Shown: positions 51,900 to 60,067 of the stretch, in pieces
Layout of the letters: every line of letters starts with the position of its first letter
Numbering within the stretch: the first letter of the stretch is position 1
Source of the DNA: Radicibacter daui
Lineage (GTDB): Bacteria > Pseudomonadota > Alphaproteobacteria > Radicibacterales > Radicibacteraceae
DNA: 64,000 nt
Assembly: GCA_030657355.1 (NCBI GenBank)
Contig: CP131056.1
Coordinates: forward strand, 1,071,001 to 1,135,000
Direction: 5' to 3'
The notes under the pieces: model-generated
Databases searched by the model: none
The model's input: only the letters and a program-made list of their open reading frames with translations
What the model was told of the DNA's origin: nothing
Program-made: the position numbers and the translations under genes

Positions 51900-51908
51900 G
51901 ATAATATA
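51900..51908 (-). promoter_or_regulatory. Shared -10-like element upstream of paralogue C
   Basis: The same TATATTATC element as before paralogue A, again exactly 69 bases before the ATG. The identical spacing supports both start choices and a duplicated promoter. Confidence 0.6.
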
Positions 51909-51968
51909 GGGCGCGGCAGCCCGTTGGCAAAACCAGGGGGCTGATACCGGCTGGTCTTCCGGACAGGG

Positions 51969-52778
51969 TCAGCCCGGGCGCGGACCGAAGAGTGGCCGGT
52001 CACGGTATCCGGCTGCCGAAAGCGCCTTGTCGAGCAGCAGGCCGCAGCGGCCGCTTGCTTTCATCTCCCGCAGTTTTTCCGCCAGCGGCATCGCCAGCTC
52101 GCCGCAGGTGCCGCGATTGAGAAAGGCGTGACCCGTCTGCTGCTGCATCACCCCGGCCTCGATGATCGGCAGGCCGCGTTGCAGCGTGTCATAGGCCTCG
52201 GGGGTGGAGAGGTAGTCGTAAACGGCTTCCTCGATATCGAGATAGAGGCCGGAGCGGCGGAACTGCAGCAGCTTCAGCCCCTGCGCCGTGTCGTTGACGC
52301 CCAGGACCCCGAGTTCGGGGTGATTGGCAAAATGGGCTTCGGCCAGCTTGATGCCGCGCCGGTAACTCAGTTGATAGGGGTAATCGGCCAGCCAGTCCCA
52401 GCCTTCGACCCGCTCCAGCTGGTCGGTGCCGAAGGCAGCCAGGCGCACCGTGGTGTTGGGCTCTTCCACCCGCACCAGTTCAGGGTAAAGGTCGCCATAG
52501 TCCGACATGCGGCCGAGGTCGCCATCCACCTCTCCACTGCGCGCCATGGCCGTTGCCCGGTTCGGCGGCACATCAAGGAAGCGGAAGCCATAGCCCAGCG
52601 CTGCCAGCGCCTCGCGATAGAGGGCGATCAGCCACTGGGCGCGCGGGCTCGCCTCCGGCCGGCCGAAGACGAAGGTAAGGGTGCGCTCCCGCGCGCGGCC
52701 GGGGCCCGTGCGAAATCCGCAGGCGCAGCCGATCGTCGCTGCCGCCAGCATCACTGTGCGTCGCCCCACAAGGCCCAT
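51969..52778 (-). CDS. Orphan periplasmic substrate-binding protein, paralogue D
   Basis: A 269-residue paralogue and the most divergent of the four. A short twin-Arg signal sequence (GRRTVMLAAATIGCACG) contains a Cys pair, so lipidation is conceivable but the lipobox is imperfect. Mature blocks: LTFVFGRPEASPRAQWLIALYREAL, VPPNRATAMARSGEVDGDLGRMSDYGDLYPELVRVEEPNTTVR, YLDIEEAVYDYLST, TGHAFLNRG. The GRV.. segment after the WL motif differs (YPYQLSYRRGIK), which could alter ligand choice. It opens the minus-strand array; its promoter region (52779-52910) lacks the A/C element. Confidence 0.83.
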   Translation of the reverse strand: MGLVGRRTVMLAAATIGCACGFRTGPGRARERTLTFVFGRPEASPRAQWLIALYREALAALGYGFRFLDVPPNRATAMARSGEVDGDLGRMSDYGDLYPELVRVEEPNTTVRLAAFGTDQLERVEGWDWLADYPYQLSYRRGIKLAEAHFANHPELGVLGVNDTAQGLKLLQFRRSGLYLDIEEAVYDYLSTPEAYDTLQRGLPIIEAGVMQQQTGHAFLNRGTCGELAMPLAEKLREMKASGRCGLLLDKALSAAGYRDRPLFGPRPG

Positions 52779-52910
52779 CCGCCGTCCCCGCGCCGGTATC
52801 TGTCATGTTCCGGTATGCATGCTGGCAGAAAGAGATTTGCAGAAGCTTAAGCCGGAGCGGATATCTCGCCCGGCTTGGTTTACCTTCCGGCCTGTGGCTT
52901 TTTCCGTGGG

Positions 52911-53768
52911 TTAGCTGTTTGCCGGGGTATCCTGCGGCTGGGCCGGCGCTGTCGGGGCAGCCAGTGGATTGGCCTTGGCGACGAGGTAGGAGCCGTGGCT
53001 GACACCCAGAAGCCAGACAAATCCCGGCGAGAGTTTCGGCAATTCGCTGATCAGGTCCGCGCCATGGAGCGTTACCAGCATATCGGCGCTGTAGACGCCG
53101 AGCAGCAGCAGGGTGACGGCAAATTGCTGCACCTTGGCAAGATCGACAGTGGCGGCGCCTGCCGTATCGTCGCTGCGGAAAAGGTCAGTCCAGCGGGCAA
53201 GGGACGGGTCGCGCCAGCCGAAGATCTGGCCCTTTTCGGTCATGTCGCCCGGATCGGCGCCGAGCTGGTCGATGGCCTGGTTTTTGGCGGCCGCCGGCGC
53301 CTGTGGCCGGGTGCTTTTGGCGTTGAGGATTACCGGCGCGCTGACAAGGGAAATGCCGGCGATGCCGATGGCGCCCAGCAGGTTGGCGTCAATGTCGAAA
53401 TCCAGCGGGCCCTTGTAGCTGCCGGCTTCGATGCCGAGCCCGGCGATGTTGCAGAGCGCCGCCGAAAACACACTTCCCAGCACCACGATGCTCCAGCCGG
53501 CCATCTGGAAACGGGAGAGGCTGATCTTGTTGCGGCTATCGATCAGGATACCGCCCCAGCGGCCGGTCAGGCCCTGGCCGGCAAAGGCAAACAGCAAGGT
53601 CAGGGCGGCAACCAGCCCCGCCCATATCCAGGGGCGCAGTACTGTGCAGGCTTCCCGTGATTTTACGGCACAGAGTTCCGGCGCAAAACCGAGCGTTATC
53701 CACAGGGCCGCAACGATGAGGATCAGCAGGCCCCAGAAATAGAGCCCGGAAAAAATCTCGCGCTTCAT
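52911..53768 (-). CDS. Membrane protein of unknown function
   Basis: A 285-residue integral membrane protein with about four to five hydrophobic segments: near 8-27, 45-64, 90-112 (after the LSRFQMAGWSIV motif), 125-145 and 230-252. The ATG at 53768 (MKREIFSGLYF) has a GGAGCGGAAG site. The NKISLSRFQMAGW stretch just before the third segment resembles a recurring motif in uncharacterised bacterial membrane proteins. The soluble loop about 150-215 has TEKGQIFGWRDPSLARWTDLF. The C-terminus is Pro/Ala-rich. It is monocistronic upstream of the binding-protein array and not obviously linked to it. Confidence 0.82.
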   Translation of the reverse strand: MKREIFSGLYFWGLLILIVAALWITLGFAPELCAVKSREACTVLRPWIWAGLVAALTLLFAFAGQGLTGRWGGILIDSRNKISLSRFQMAGWSIVVLGSVFSAALCNIAGLGIEAGSYKGPLDFDIDANLLGAIGIAGISLVSAPVILNAKSTRPQAPAAAKNQAIDQLGADPGDMTEKGQIFGWRDPSLARWTDLFRSDDTAGAATVDLAKVQQFAVTLLLLGVYSADMLVTLHGADLISELPKLSPGFVWLLGVSHGSYLVAKANPLAAPTAPAQPQDTPANS

Positions 53769-53866
53769 GCTTCCGCTCCCGGCTGGCACATCGCTCCCCC
53801 GGGGCATGAACTTATAGAAAATAGATTTTTGTAAGGTTAATTTTTTCTTCTGGTTGTGTCTGGCTT

Positions 53867-54256
53867 TCAGGCCAGTGCCACCGCCTCGACCTCCAGTGCC
53901 ACGCCGTAATGCAGCGCCGGCACCGGCACCACGCAGCGCGCCGGGCGGTGGGCGCCGATCCAGTCGGCATAAAGCCGGTTGAAGGCGCCCCAGTGCTCCA
54001 CATCGGCCACATAGACACGTACCTGAACCAGCTTCTCCCGGCTGGTGCCGGCGCTTGCCAGCACGGCGTCGAGATTACGCAGCACCTGCCCCGCCTGCTG
54101 CTCGAAGGGTTCGGCGGAAAGCAGCTTGCCCTCGCTGGTGGAGGGCAAAAGGCCGCTGACATAAACCATGCCGCCGGCAATCGCGGCGTGGGAGTAGTGG
54201 CCGGCCGGGGCCGGCAGTTCGGCGGCGTTTACCAGCAGCGGCCCCGTTTCCTTCAT
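53867..54256 (-). CDS. ridA: RidA family enamine/imine deaminase
   Basis: A 129-residue RidA. The ATG at 54256 (MKETGPLLVNAAEL) overlaps the stop of the dehydratase gene (ATGA). HYSHAAIAGGMVYVSGLLP and LDAVLASAGTSREKLVQVRVYVAD are the family blocks, and RCVVPVPALHYGVALEVEAVA near the end holds the conserved Arg that binds the ligand carboxylate. RidA hydrolyses reactive 2-aminoacrylate-type enamines released by PLP dehydratases. The coupling with the threonine/serine dehydratase gene directly upstream makes the biological link clear. Confidence 0.93.
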   Translation of the reverse strand: MKETGPLLVNAAELPAPAGHYSHAAIAGGMVYVSGLLPSTSEGKLLSAEPFEQQAGQVLRNLDAVLASAGTSREKLVQVRVYVADVEHWGAFNRLYADWIGAHRPARCVVPVPALHYGVALEVEAVALA

Positions 54257-55257
54257 GCTGCCCCCTTGAGGCACAGCTCGGCGAAGGAGGCGAGGTCCAC
54301 ATTGCCGCCGGAAATCACGATGCCCACGCGCTTGCCGGCAATGTCTTCCCCGGCGGCGAAGGCGGCGGCAATGCCAAGGCAGCCGGTCGGCTCCACCAGC
54401 ACCTTCATGCGGCTCGCCATGAACTTCATGGCCTCAACCAGCTGCGCATCGCTCACCGTCACCACCTTTTCCACCAGCGCCTGCAGTACCGGGAAGGTCA
54501 GGGTGCCAAGGCACTGGGTCTGCGCGCCGTCGGCAAGCGTTCTGGGCACGGCAATCTCGACCAGCTTGCCTTCGGCAAGGCTGCGCTGGCCGTCATTGCC
54601 GGCTTCCGGCTCCACGCCGATCACACGGCAAGCCGGGTTCAAAGCCTTCGCCACGGTGGCCGCGCCGGAGAGCAGGCCGCCACCGCCAAGCGGCACGAAC
54701 AGCACGTCCGGCACGCCGCCCATCTCCTCCATCTGCTCGAACATTTCCAGCACCGCAGTGCCCTGACCGGCCATGATGTCCACATGGTTGAAGGGCGGGA
54801 TCAGCTCCAGCCCGCGCTCGGCGGCAAGGCGTTTGCCGATGGCGTCGCGGTCTTCCTTGCCGCGCTCATAAATCACCACCTCGGCGCCATAACCGCGGGT
54901 TGCCGCCAGCTTCACCGCCGGGGCGTCATGCGGCATCACGATGGTGGCGGGCGCCCCCAGCAGCTGCGCGGCAAGGGCAATGCCCTGGGCATGGTTGCCG
55001 GAGGAAAAGGCGATGACGCCGCGCTTCTTCTGCTCGGGCGAAAGGCGGGAGATGGCGTTATAGGCCCCGCGGAACTTGAAGGCGCCCACACGCTGCAGGT
55101 TCTCGGCCTTGAAGAACAGGCTGGCCCCGGCCATCGCATCGGCTGTTCGCGAGGTCAGCACCGGGGTCACATGGGCAACGCCGTTTATGCGCTCACGCGC
55201 GGCCTTCACATCGTCAAAGCTGATGGCAAGCGGGCCGGTAGCGGGCGAGGCGGTCAT
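54253..55257 (-). CDS. Threonine/serine dehydratase, PLP-dependent
   Basis: A 334-residue fold-type II PLP enzyme without an ACT domain, thus the short catabolic or racemase-like type. The PLP Lys is in AFKFRGAYNAI (about residue 61), SSGNHAQGIA binds the phosphate or carboxylate (about 85-94), and GGGGLLSG is the glycine loop (about 180-187). It deaminates threonine or serine to a 2-keto acid via an enamine. A serine racemase or threo-3-hydroxyaspartate dehydratase is an alternative within the same fold. Its stop overlaps ridA, which handles the enamine product. Confidence 0.9.
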   Translation of the reverse strand: MTASPATGPLAISFDDVKAARERINGVAHVTPVLTSRTADAMAGASLFFKAENLQRVGAFKFRGAYNAISRLSPEQKKRGVIAFSSGNHAQGIALAAQLLGAPATIVMPHDAPAVKLAATRGYGAEVVIYERGKEDRDAIGKRLAAERGLELIPPFNHVDIMAGQGTAVLEMFEQMEEMGGVPDVLFVPLGGGGLLSGAATVAKALNPACRVIGVEPEAGNDGQRSLAEGKLVEIAVPRTLADGAQTQCLGTLTFPVLQALVEKVVTVSDAQLVEAMKFMASRMKVLVEPTGCLGIAAAFAAGEDIAGKRVGIVISGGNVDLASFAELCLKGAA

Positions 55258-55398
55258 GATCTTCTTGTCCGTATGGGGATTTGAAAGACGGGCGGGAGAG
55301 TTGATTGGTGGCAGCAGCCGCGGCCCGGGGCAATCGCGAAATCTTGATGAGCGCCATTAACGGGTGTGATGGCCGGCGCGGAAGGAAGGCTCCGATAA

Positions 55399-55430
55399 AA
55401 AAGCCGCCCGGGTTCCGCCGGGCGGCTTTT
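55399..55430 (-). terminator. Terminator downstream of the GST gene at 55447
   Basis: AAAAGCCGCCCG and CGGGCGGCTTTT form a perfect 12-bp stem with a short loop, with A/T runs outside. On the minus strand it ends the GST transcript; it may also insulate the dehydratase promoter. Confidence 0.9.
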
Positions 55431-55446
55431 TCGGTGCAGGGCAGAC

Positions 55447-56151
55447 TTAAGGGCGCGCGGGGATGTTGAGCGCACGCTCGATAGCCGGGCGGGCAAGGCC
55501 GCGGGCAAGCCAGGCGGGCACATGCTTGAGGCTGGCGTAATCCACCAGTTCGCCGGCCTCATAGAAACCATTGATGTTGCGCACCCAGCCGAGCAGAGCC
55601 ATGTCGGCGATGGTGAACGCGTCGCCCATGATCCACTGGCGGGTGGCAAGCCGGTCTTCCAGCACGCCCAGCAGGCGCTTGCTCTCGGCGGCGTAACGGT
55701 CGCGCGGGCGCTTGTCCTCATATTCGCGGCCGGCGAATTTGTGGAAGAAGCCCAGCTGGCCAAACATCGGGCCCACTGCTGCCATCTGGAAGAAGACCCA
55801 CTGCAGCGTCTCGTATTTGAGCGCAGGATCGGTCGGCAGGAACTTGCCGGTCTTCTCGGCCAGATAGACGAGGATGGCGCCGGATTCAAACAGGCCGAAC
55901 GGCTTTCCGTCCGGGCCGTCGGGGTCAATGATCGCCGGAATCTTGCCGTTGGGGTTCAGTGACAGGAACTCCGGCGTCCAGGTTTCGTTGGCGCCGATAT
56001 TGATGGTGTGCGGCTCATAGGCGAGCCCGGTCTCCTCCAGCATCATCGACACCTTCACCCCGTTGGGAGTGGGCAGCGAATAAAGCTGGATGCGGTCCGG
56101 GTGTTTGGCCGGCCAGCGCTTGGTAATCGCGAAGGCGGAAAGATCGGTCAT
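55447..56151 (-). CDS. Glutathione S-transferase, YghU/YfcG-like (Nu class)
   Basis: A 234-residue GST-family protein with an N-terminal extension before the thioredoxin domain. IQLYSLPTPNGVKVSMMLEETGL contains the T-x-N motif of Nu-class enzymes that bind two glutathiones and reduce disulfides. NPNGKIPAIIDPDGPDGKPFGLFESGAIL is the glutathione-binding block (about 67-95), and WIMGDAFTIADMALLGW the C-terminal domain cap. It likely acts as a disulfide or peroxide reductase. It stands alone between the dehydratase operon and the LysE gene. Confidence 0.93.
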   Translation of the reverse strand: MTDLSAFAITKRWPAKHPDRIQLYSLPTPNGVKVSMMLEETGLAYEPHTINIGANETWTPEFLSLNPNGKIPAIIDPDGPDGKPFGLFESGAILVYLAEKTGKFLPTDPALKYETLQWVFFQMAAVGPMFGQLGFFHKFAGREYEDKRPRDRYAAESKRLLGVLEDRLATRQWIMGDAFTIADMALLGWVRNINGFYEAGELVDYASLKHVPAWLARGLARPAIERALNIPARP

Positions 56152-56291
56152 GGCGCGGGCGCTTCCCTGTTTGTGGAGGGGGCAGCGGCGGCTGCCCCCT
56201 TGTCGCGGAAAGGCCTGACGATACTTGAGCCTCCGTGCGACACAACAGCCTCTGACTGTCCGTCTCGCGCTTATGTGAAGCGCTGCATGTT

Positions 56292-56933
56292 TCAGGCGTT
56301 GAGCGCCGCCACCCCGTGCCAGGCCGTGAGGGCGGCCACGGCGATAAAGAGCACTCCCGCCAGCCGCCCAGCCAGCACGGTACCCTGCGGGCTCGATGTC
56401 AGCAGGTGGCGCGCCCGGGCGGCCGCCAGCGCGAGGCCGCCATAGATGCCGAGCTGTGTCAGCACTGTCACCGCGCCCATTGCTACCGCCTGCGGCAGCA
56501 GCGCGCCGAATTGCGGGCGCAGGAACTGCGGAAACACGGTGAAGACGAAGAGATAGGCCTTGGGGTTCAGAAGGCAGGTAATCGCCCCCTGGCGGAAGGC
56601 GACCCAGGCGCTGCGCCGCGCGCTGCCTTCAACATGGTCGATGACGATGCTGCTTTTCACCAGCGTCACCCCGATCCAGGCCATGTAGGCCGCGCCGACA
56701 AACAGCATCACGGTAAAGAGCGAGGGCACGAATTGCAGCAGCATGCCCACGCTGAGCGCACCGAAAGCCGTATGCACGGCCCCGCCTGCCATGATGCCGG
56801 CGGTGGCGGAAAGCCCGGCTTTCCTGCCGCCGGTCAGCGCATTAGTCAGCACATAGAGCATGTCCATGCCCGGCACGATGATGATGCCGAAGACGAGCGC
56901 AAAATAGACCCAGAGATTTGCCGTGTAGGACAT
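56292..56933 (-). CDS. LysE/RhtB family amino-acid exporter
   Basis: A 213-residue inner-membrane exporter with six predicted helices. The family signature is FGIIIVPGMDMLYVLTNALTGGRKAGLSATAGIMAGG (about residues 14-52, in two helices), followed by FRQGAITCLLNPKAYLFVFTVFPQF (about 113-137). RhtB-type proteins export threonine, homoserine or related metabolites using the proton gradient. It is divergent from the YafY-like regulator at 57084 with 150 bases between; regulation by it is possible. Substrate unknown. Confidence 0.92.
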   Translation of the reverse strand: MSYTANLWVYFALVFGIIIVPGMDMLYVLTNALTGGRKAGLSATAGIMAGGAVHTAFGALSVGMLLQFVPSLFTVMLFVGAAYMAWIGVTLVKSSIVIDHVEGSARRSAWVAFRQGAITCLLNPKAYLFVFTVFPQFLRPQFGALLPQAVAMGAVTVLTQLGIYGGLALAAARARHLLTSSPQGTVLAGRLAGVLFIAVAALTAWHGVAALNA

Positions 56934-57083
56934 GTCAGTTGTCGCCTGCCAGAGGGGAGGCGGATTTTGGCCTGATGCCTTGTAATCCGCTCTTTTCAGT
57001 GCCTCTTATAACAAGCGGCAATGGCCAGCCTTGTGTCAGTTGCGTTGTGCAGGGCGGCGGAAAATTGGGGAAGGGCCGGGGCC

Positions 57084-57773
57084 ATGCGCAAGGCGGCGCG
57101 CCTCTTCGAGATCATCCAGATTTTGCGTCTTGCCCGCGGGCCGGTCACGGCGGCGGAAATGGCGAGCCGCATGGAGGTAACGCAGCGCTCGCTCTACCGC
57201 GATATCGCCGCGCTGCAGGCCATGCGTGTGCCCATCGAAGGGGAGCGCGGCATCGGTTATGTGCTGCGCCCCGGCTTTACCCTGCCGCCGCTCAATTTCT
57301 CCATTGAGGAAACGGAAGCGTTGGTGCTTTCCCTCGCGCTGCTCGCCCGCACCGGTGATAGCGAGATGAAGGCGGCCGCCGCCCGCGTGGAGCAGAAACT
57401 GGCAGCCGCCCTGCCGCCGCCGCTGCGCCAGACGCTGAGCGCCCGCGCCCTCCATGCCTGGGGCACGGTGATGCCGGAACCGACGGGGATTGACCTTGCC
57501 GGGCTGCGCCGCGCCATCCGCGAGGAGCTGAAGCTTGCCATTGCCTACCACGATGCCGAGGGGCGGGAAAGCCGGCGCACCATCCGCCCGCTAGCGCTCA
57601 TTTATTATTCCGAGACGGCAAACATCGTCGCCTGGTGTGAACTGCGGCAGGATATCCGCCATTTCCGTACCGAGCGGATCAGAGAAAGCATCCTGACCGG
57701 CGAGGGTTTTCCCGGCGAGGGTGATGCCCTGCGCCAGCGCTGGATCTCGGGCTGGAAGGTGCCGGCCTATTGA
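57084..57773 (+). CDS. YafY/DeoR-type HTH regulator with WYL domain
   Basis: A 229-residue regulator. The ATG at 57084 (MRKAARLFEIIQIL) has a GGGGAAGGG site. The winged helix covers about 1-60: GPVTAAEMASRMEVTQRSLYRDIAALQAM, typical of the YafY group. A WYL-type domain about 130-225 has RRTIRPLALIYYSETANIVAWCELR, in which the usual W-Y-L triad reads I-Y-Y/A-W-C. WYL domains sense nucleic acids or ligands. It is divergent from the LysE-type exporter gene. Confidence 0.92.
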   Translation: MRKAARLFEIIQILRLARGPVTAAEMASRMEVTQRSLYRDIAALQAMRVPIEGERGIGYVLRPGFTLPPLNFSIEETEALVLSLALLARTGDSEMKAAAARVEQKLAAALPPPLRQTLSARALHAWGTVMPEPTGIDLAGLRRAIREELKLAIAYHDAEGRESRRTIRPLALIYYSETANIVAWCELRQDIRHFRTERIRESILTGEGFPGEGDALRQRWISGWKVPAY

Positions 57774-57830
57774 GTAAAGAAGGGTAGGACCGGGTCGTCG
57801 GTCGGGGGCATTTTATGGCGGGAGAGGTGA

Positions 57831-58013
57831 GTGGAAAAAGCTCTGGAAATACACACTGTCGCGGATTGGATAACCCTCTGGATCGCTGAGGGTCATGGCT
57901 CATTGATGATCAAGACGCGAGAGCCACATGGCGATCCAGTTGAACTTGCAGAGGACGAAGCCGTTGCACTCGTAGAGTGCCTTCAGAAGCTTATCGAGCG
58001 CATACGTTCATAG
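57831..58013 (+). CDS. Hypothetical 60-residue protein
   Basis: A short acidic protein starting at GTG 57831, with a GGGAGAGGTGA site directly upstream. It has a WITLWIAEG segment, two predicted helices and the C-terminal ECLQKLIERIRS helix. I do not recognise it. Base composition is lower in GC than its neighbours. It lies downstream of the YafY gene by 57 bases on the same strand and overlaps the last six bases of the convergent TetR gene. Good ribosome site and codon use suggest it is real. Confidence 0.6.
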   Translation: MEKALEIHTVADWITLWIAEGHGSLMIKTREPHGDPVELAEDEAVALVECLQKLIERIRS

Positions 58014-58742
58014 GTTGCGGGCTGCCGGATACCGTGCCTCGATCCCGGCGAGGATCAGGTCTACGCCGGCGACAAACTGCTGCCGGTCATTATGGCCCGG
58101 CAGGCTGTCTGCCACGCGGTGCACGAAGGGGAATTGCTGCGGGTCCAGCTGTTTCCAGCGTCTGGCCACATCTGCCAGAAAGGGCTCGCGTTCCATGATC
58201 TTCGTTGGCAGGCGGGCATTGGCGGCGTTTTGCCCGCCAACACCCAGAATGTAGTTGAGCAGTGCCGAGCCGCAATCGAACAGCGCCTCGTCCGGCACGC
58301 CCAGCTTCTGCAGCGGCCCGCCGATGCCCTCGACAATCCGCAGCATGCTGAGCTGCCAGGGTTCGCGGAAAAACTGCGTCCCGACCCAGGGGTGACGGTC
58401 GATCATATCAAACATCGCCAGCGCCAGCGTGCGGATGGCGCTGGCCGGGTCTGCCTCCTGCGGCAGGGTGGCAAAGGTCCGGGTCAGCACATCGTCGCTG
58501 GCGGCTGCCAGCAACTCGCCCTTGTCGGCCACATGCCAGTAAAGCGCGCCGGCCCCGGTTGAAAGCCGTGCCGCCAGCGCCCGGAAGGTGAGCGCACTTT
58601 CTCCTTCCGCATCCAGAATGCCGATGGCCGCCGCCACAATCTTCTCGCGGGAAAGCGCCTCGGTGCGCCGGTCCGCCCTTCCGGGGCGGCTGCGGGCGGC
58701 GTTGCGGCCGGATGTCTCTGTTCTGGTCGTCATGCGCGCCAT
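58008..58742 (-). CDS. TetR family repressor with TetR_C-type ligand domain
   Basis: A 244-residue TetR repressor. Starting at 58769 would place its first codons on an operator, so ATG 58742 (or 58733) is preferred; neither has a good ribosome site, and the message may be nearly leaderless. The HTH covers about 30-75: SREKIVAAAIGILDAEGESALTFRALAARLSTGAGALYWHVADKGELL. The rest is a helical ligand domain with DMIDRHPWVGTQFF. It is divergent from a Tet(X)-like monooxygenase gene, and two perfect palindromes lie in between. Confidence 0.9.
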   Translation of the reverse strand: MARMTTRTETSGRNAARSRPGRADRRTEALSREKIVAAAIGILDAEGESALTFRALAARLSTGAGALYWHVADKGELLAAASDDVLTRTFATLPQEADPASAIRTLALAMFDMIDRHPWVGTQFFREPWQLSMLRIVEGIGGPLQKLGVPDEALFDCGSALLNYILGVGGQNAANARLPTKIMEREPFLADVARRWKQLDPQQFPFVHRVADSLPGHNDRQQFVAGVDLILAGIEARYPAARNL

Positions 58743-58753
58743 CTTGACAGGAC

Positions 58754-58768
58754 TGGAACAATGTTCCA
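58754..58768. promoter_or_regulatory. TetR operator 1
   Basis: TGGAAC-AAT-GTTCCA, a perfect 15-bp palindrome in the divergent TetR/monooxygenase region. It lies just upstream of the TetR start, so binding would block tetR transcription (autorepression). Confidence 0.88.
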
Positions 58769-58780
58769 ATTAAATCTCAC

Positions 58781-58795
58781 TGGAACGGCGTTCCA
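58781..58795. promoter_or_regulatory. TetR operator 2
   Basis: TGGAAC-GGC-GTTCCA, a perfect 15-bp palindrome with the same arms as operator 1. The centres are 27 bp apart, close to 2.5 helical turns. It lies 48 bases before the monooxygenase start. Confidence 0.88.
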
Positions 58796-58842
58796 AGCGC
58801 ATTGCGGCTGGTCCCGCCGGCCCTTCCTGAAAGGCAGAACTG

Positions 58843-59976
58843 ATGACGACACCGGTCACCATCGTCGGGGCAGGCCTCGGCGGCCTTGCCCTTGCCAGCG
58901 TGCTGCATCGCCACGGCATCCCCGCCACCATCTATGAGGCCGACGCCTCGCCGGAGGCGCGCAAACAGGGCGGGCTGCTGGATATCCATGAGCATGACGG
59001 TCAGGTGGCGCTGAAAGCCGCCGGCCTGCATGACAAGTTCCGTGCTCTCGTCCACGAGGGCGGGCAAGCCTCGCGCGTGCTGGACCAGCGCGGCATGGTG
59101 CTGCTCGACCAGCCGGATGACGGCACCGGCGGCCGGCCGGAAGTGCTGCGCGGGGAGTTGCGCCGGCTACTGCTGGAAAGCCTGCCCGAAGGTACCGTGC
59201 AATGGGGCCGCAAGCTAACCGGCACCCGCGCGCTGGGCGATAGCTGGCGCACGCTGCTTTTTGCCGATGGCGGTTCTGCCACCACGCGGCTGCTGGTGGG
59301 GGCGGACGGTGCCTGGTCGCGGGTGCGGCCTCTGCTGTCGGATGCCCAGCCGGCTTATTTCGGCACGACCTTCATCGAAAGCTGGCTGGAAGAGGCAGAT
59401 ACCCGCCACCCGGCTACCGCAGCGGCGGTTGGCGGCGGCGCTCTTTTTGCGCTGGCGCCGGGCAAGGGCATCTTCGCCCACCGGGAGCCGTCAGGCGTGC
59501 TGCACGCCTATATCGCGCTTGGCCGCCCGGCCGAGTGGGTTGGCGGGATCGATTTTACCGACGAGGCTGCCGCCAGGGCGCGTGTTGCCGCCGAGTTCGC
59601 CGGCTGGGCACCCCAGCTCACCGCGCTCATTACCGACAGCGATCAGCCGCTGGTGCCGCGCCCGCTCCACACCCTGCCCACCGGCCATCGCTGGGAGCGG
59701 GTGCCGGGGGTAACGCTGGTGGGAGACGCCGCGCATCTGATGCCGCCGGCGGGGGATGGCGCCAACCTTGCCATGCTGGATGGTGCCGAACTCGCGCTCG
59801 CCATCGTCGCCCATCCCGGCGATATCGAAGCGGCGCTCACGGCTTATGAAAGCGTGATGTTTGCCCGCAGCGAGGCCGCGGCCGCCGGGGCGCATATGAT
59901 GCAGAAGCTGTGTCTGGGCGAAAATGCGCCCTATGGCCTCGTCGAGTTTTTTGTCGGCGCCTTCCGGGCTGCGTGA
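58843..59976 (+). CDS. Tet(X)-like FAD-dependent monooxygenase
   Basis: A 377-residue class A flavoprotein monooxygenase. The N-terminal FAD fold is VTIVGAGLGGLALASVLHRHG (about 5-25). Then come QGGLLDIHEHDGQVALKAAGL, resembling the GGTLDL.....GQ.A...AGL segment of Tet(X), an LRGELRRLLLESL helix and GADGAWSRVR (about 154). The second FAD motif is GDAAHLMPPAGDGANLAMLDGAELA (about 295-319). Tet(X) hydroxylates tetracyclines; many related environmental enzymes act on other aromatic or polyketide substrates. The divergent TetR repressor with two operators suggests substrate-induced expression. Confidence 0.9.
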   Translation: MTTPVTIVGAGLGGLALASVLHRHGIPATIYEADASPEARKQGGLLDIHEHDGQVALKAAGLHDKFRALVHEGGQASRVLDQRGMVLLDQPDDGTGGRPEVLRGELRRLLLESLPEGTVQWGRKLTGTRALGDSWRTLLFADGGSATTRLLVGADGAWSRVRPLLSDAQPAYFGTTFIESWLEEADTRHPATAAAVGGGALFALAPGKGIFAHREPSGVLHAYIALGRPAEWVGGIDFTDEAAARARVAAEFAGWAPQLTALITDSDQPLVPRPLHTLPTGHRWERVPGVTLVGDAAHLMPPAGDGANLAMLDGAELALAIVAHPGDIEAALTAYESVMFARSEAAAAGAHMMQKLCLGENAPYGLVEFFVGAFRAA

Positions 59977-60067
59977 GCTGCCGGGGCAGGGCCTCTGCGC
60001 CAGCCCCGCCATCTGATAGCCTTTCTTGTCCGGCCCTATGGCGCCGGACAAGAAAGGGGGGGTCGAC

